Shown here: positions 5,439-5,646 of the stretch, piece after piece
Layout of the letters: each line of letters begins with the position of its first letter
How positions within the stretch are numbered: the first letter of the stretch is position 1
Assembly (NCBI GenBank): GCA_029573925.1
Contig: JAKQBV010000467.1
Location: 1 to 5,646 of the forward strand
Direction of reading: 5' to 3'
Length of the DNA: 5,646 nucleotides
Source: a bacterium
GTDB taxonomy: Bacteria > UBP15 > UBA6099
Notes under the pieces: model-generated
Databases searched by the model: none
What the model was told of the DNA's origin: nothing
The model's input: the letters and a program-made list of their open reading frames with translations, nothing else
Translations under genes and position numbers: made by a program

Positions 5439-5466
5439 AGCGACCGCACCGCCGCTGAGATTTGAC

Positions 5467-5496
5467 AGAGACCAATTCACCGGTCTCTTTTCTCTT
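5467..5496 (+). terminator. Intrinsic (rho-independent) terminator of the right arm
   Basis: AGAGACC (5467-5473) pairs perfectly with GGTCTCT (5482-5488) around an 8-base loop, and the run TTTTCTCTT follows directly. It lies 28 bases after the stop of the 102-residue gene, in the orientation expected to end the right-arm transcript. Confidence 0.75.
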
Positions 5497-5514
5497 GTGA
5501 GGTTAGTCCTGAGT

Positions 5515-5646
5515 ATGGGAGAACTTGTCGCGGGAAAAAAGTCTCCCCCGAAACGGCTCGGCGGGGGCCTGCGAGCTTTGAAATTTGAGTTTGTCTTAAT
5601 GCCGGACATTCCCTCGGACAGATCGACAAAACGCGGCAGGCGCGAA
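5515..5646 (+). CDS. Start of an unidentified gene (runs off right edge)
   Basis: From the ATG at 5515 the frame is open for all 44 remaining codons. It encodes a basic N-terminus (MGELVAGKKSPPKRLGGG), then LRALKFEFVLMPDIPSDRST and a run of Arg/Lys. GAGG at 5499-5502 is the nearest ribosome-binding-like site, 12 bases away, which is long; a GTG at 5497 in the same frame is an alternative start. It lies just beyond the terminator, so it would be a new transcription unit. Too little is visible to name a family, and a chance open frame is possible. Confidence 0.45.
   Translation, partial: MGELVAGKKSPPKRLGGGLRALKFEFVLMPDIPSDRSTKRGRRE
5545..5567. repeat. GC-rich inverted repeat CCCCCG / CGGGGG
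   Basis: CCCCCG (5545-5550) and CGGGGG (5562-5567) could form a 6-bp GC stem with an 11-base loop. No T-run follows on the plus strand. It falls inside the partial reading frame at the right edge, so it may be coincidental; on the minus strand it is preceded by mixed sequence and followed by a short pyrimidine-poor stretch with AAAAAA on the plus strand (TTTTTT on the minus), giving a possible minus-strand terminator. Confidence 0.3.

Noticed and set aside
1..5646. CRISPR array, insertion-sequence ends or rRNA/tRNA genes
   Set aside because: No regularly spaced repeats, no transposase and no RNA gene signatures were seen on either strand.

Overview
The window is bacterial or bacteriophage-type DNA of moderate-to-high GC. 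It has strong Shine-Dalgarno sites, genes packed with 4-base GTGA/ATGA overlaps, and a divergent two-arm layout. Gene content (tyrosine recombinase, amidoligase, AbiE toxin-antitoxin pair, many small unknown genes) suggests a mobile or accessory region such as a prophage, integrative element or genomic island. I cannot assign a phylum from the sequence; no rRNA, tRNA or housekeeping gene is present.

Left arm, minus strand, read from about 3052 down to 1. It begins with an amidoligase-like enzyme (COOH-NH2 ligase superfamily). Next come an 83-residue unknown protein, a small four-cysteine zinc-ribbon-like protein, an interrupted small gene and a 142-residue unknown protein. The arm ends with an AbiEi-like antitoxin coupled by a GTGA overlap to an AbiEii-like nucleotidyltransferase toxin, which runs off the left edge. 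The AbiE pair has its own upstream AT-rich region with three TATAAT hexamers and is probably a separate transcription unit.

Divergent control region, about 3053-3267. It is AT-rich and carries a perfect 12-bp palindrome and a 7-bp inverted repeat, which are plausible operator sites between the two arms.

Right arm, plus strand, from 3268. It holds an 86-residue unknown protein, a second interrupted small gene, and a stand-alone recombinase core-binding (SAM-like) domain protein. The last overlaps the start of a complete tyrosine recombinase with all six catalytic residues. A 102-residue unknown protein and a convincing intrinsic terminator follow. A further reading frame opens just past the terminator and runs off the right edge.

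The most unusual signal concerns stop codons. Two small genes, one per arm, each have an in-frame TAG in the middle of otherwise protein-like sequence. Every other complete gene ends in TGA except the amidoligase. That gene ends in TAG, and its frame continues without a stop into the next gene, which ends in TGA. This could mean UAG readthrough or recoding, or simply decay by C-to-T changes plus a UGA preference. The sequence alone does not decide.
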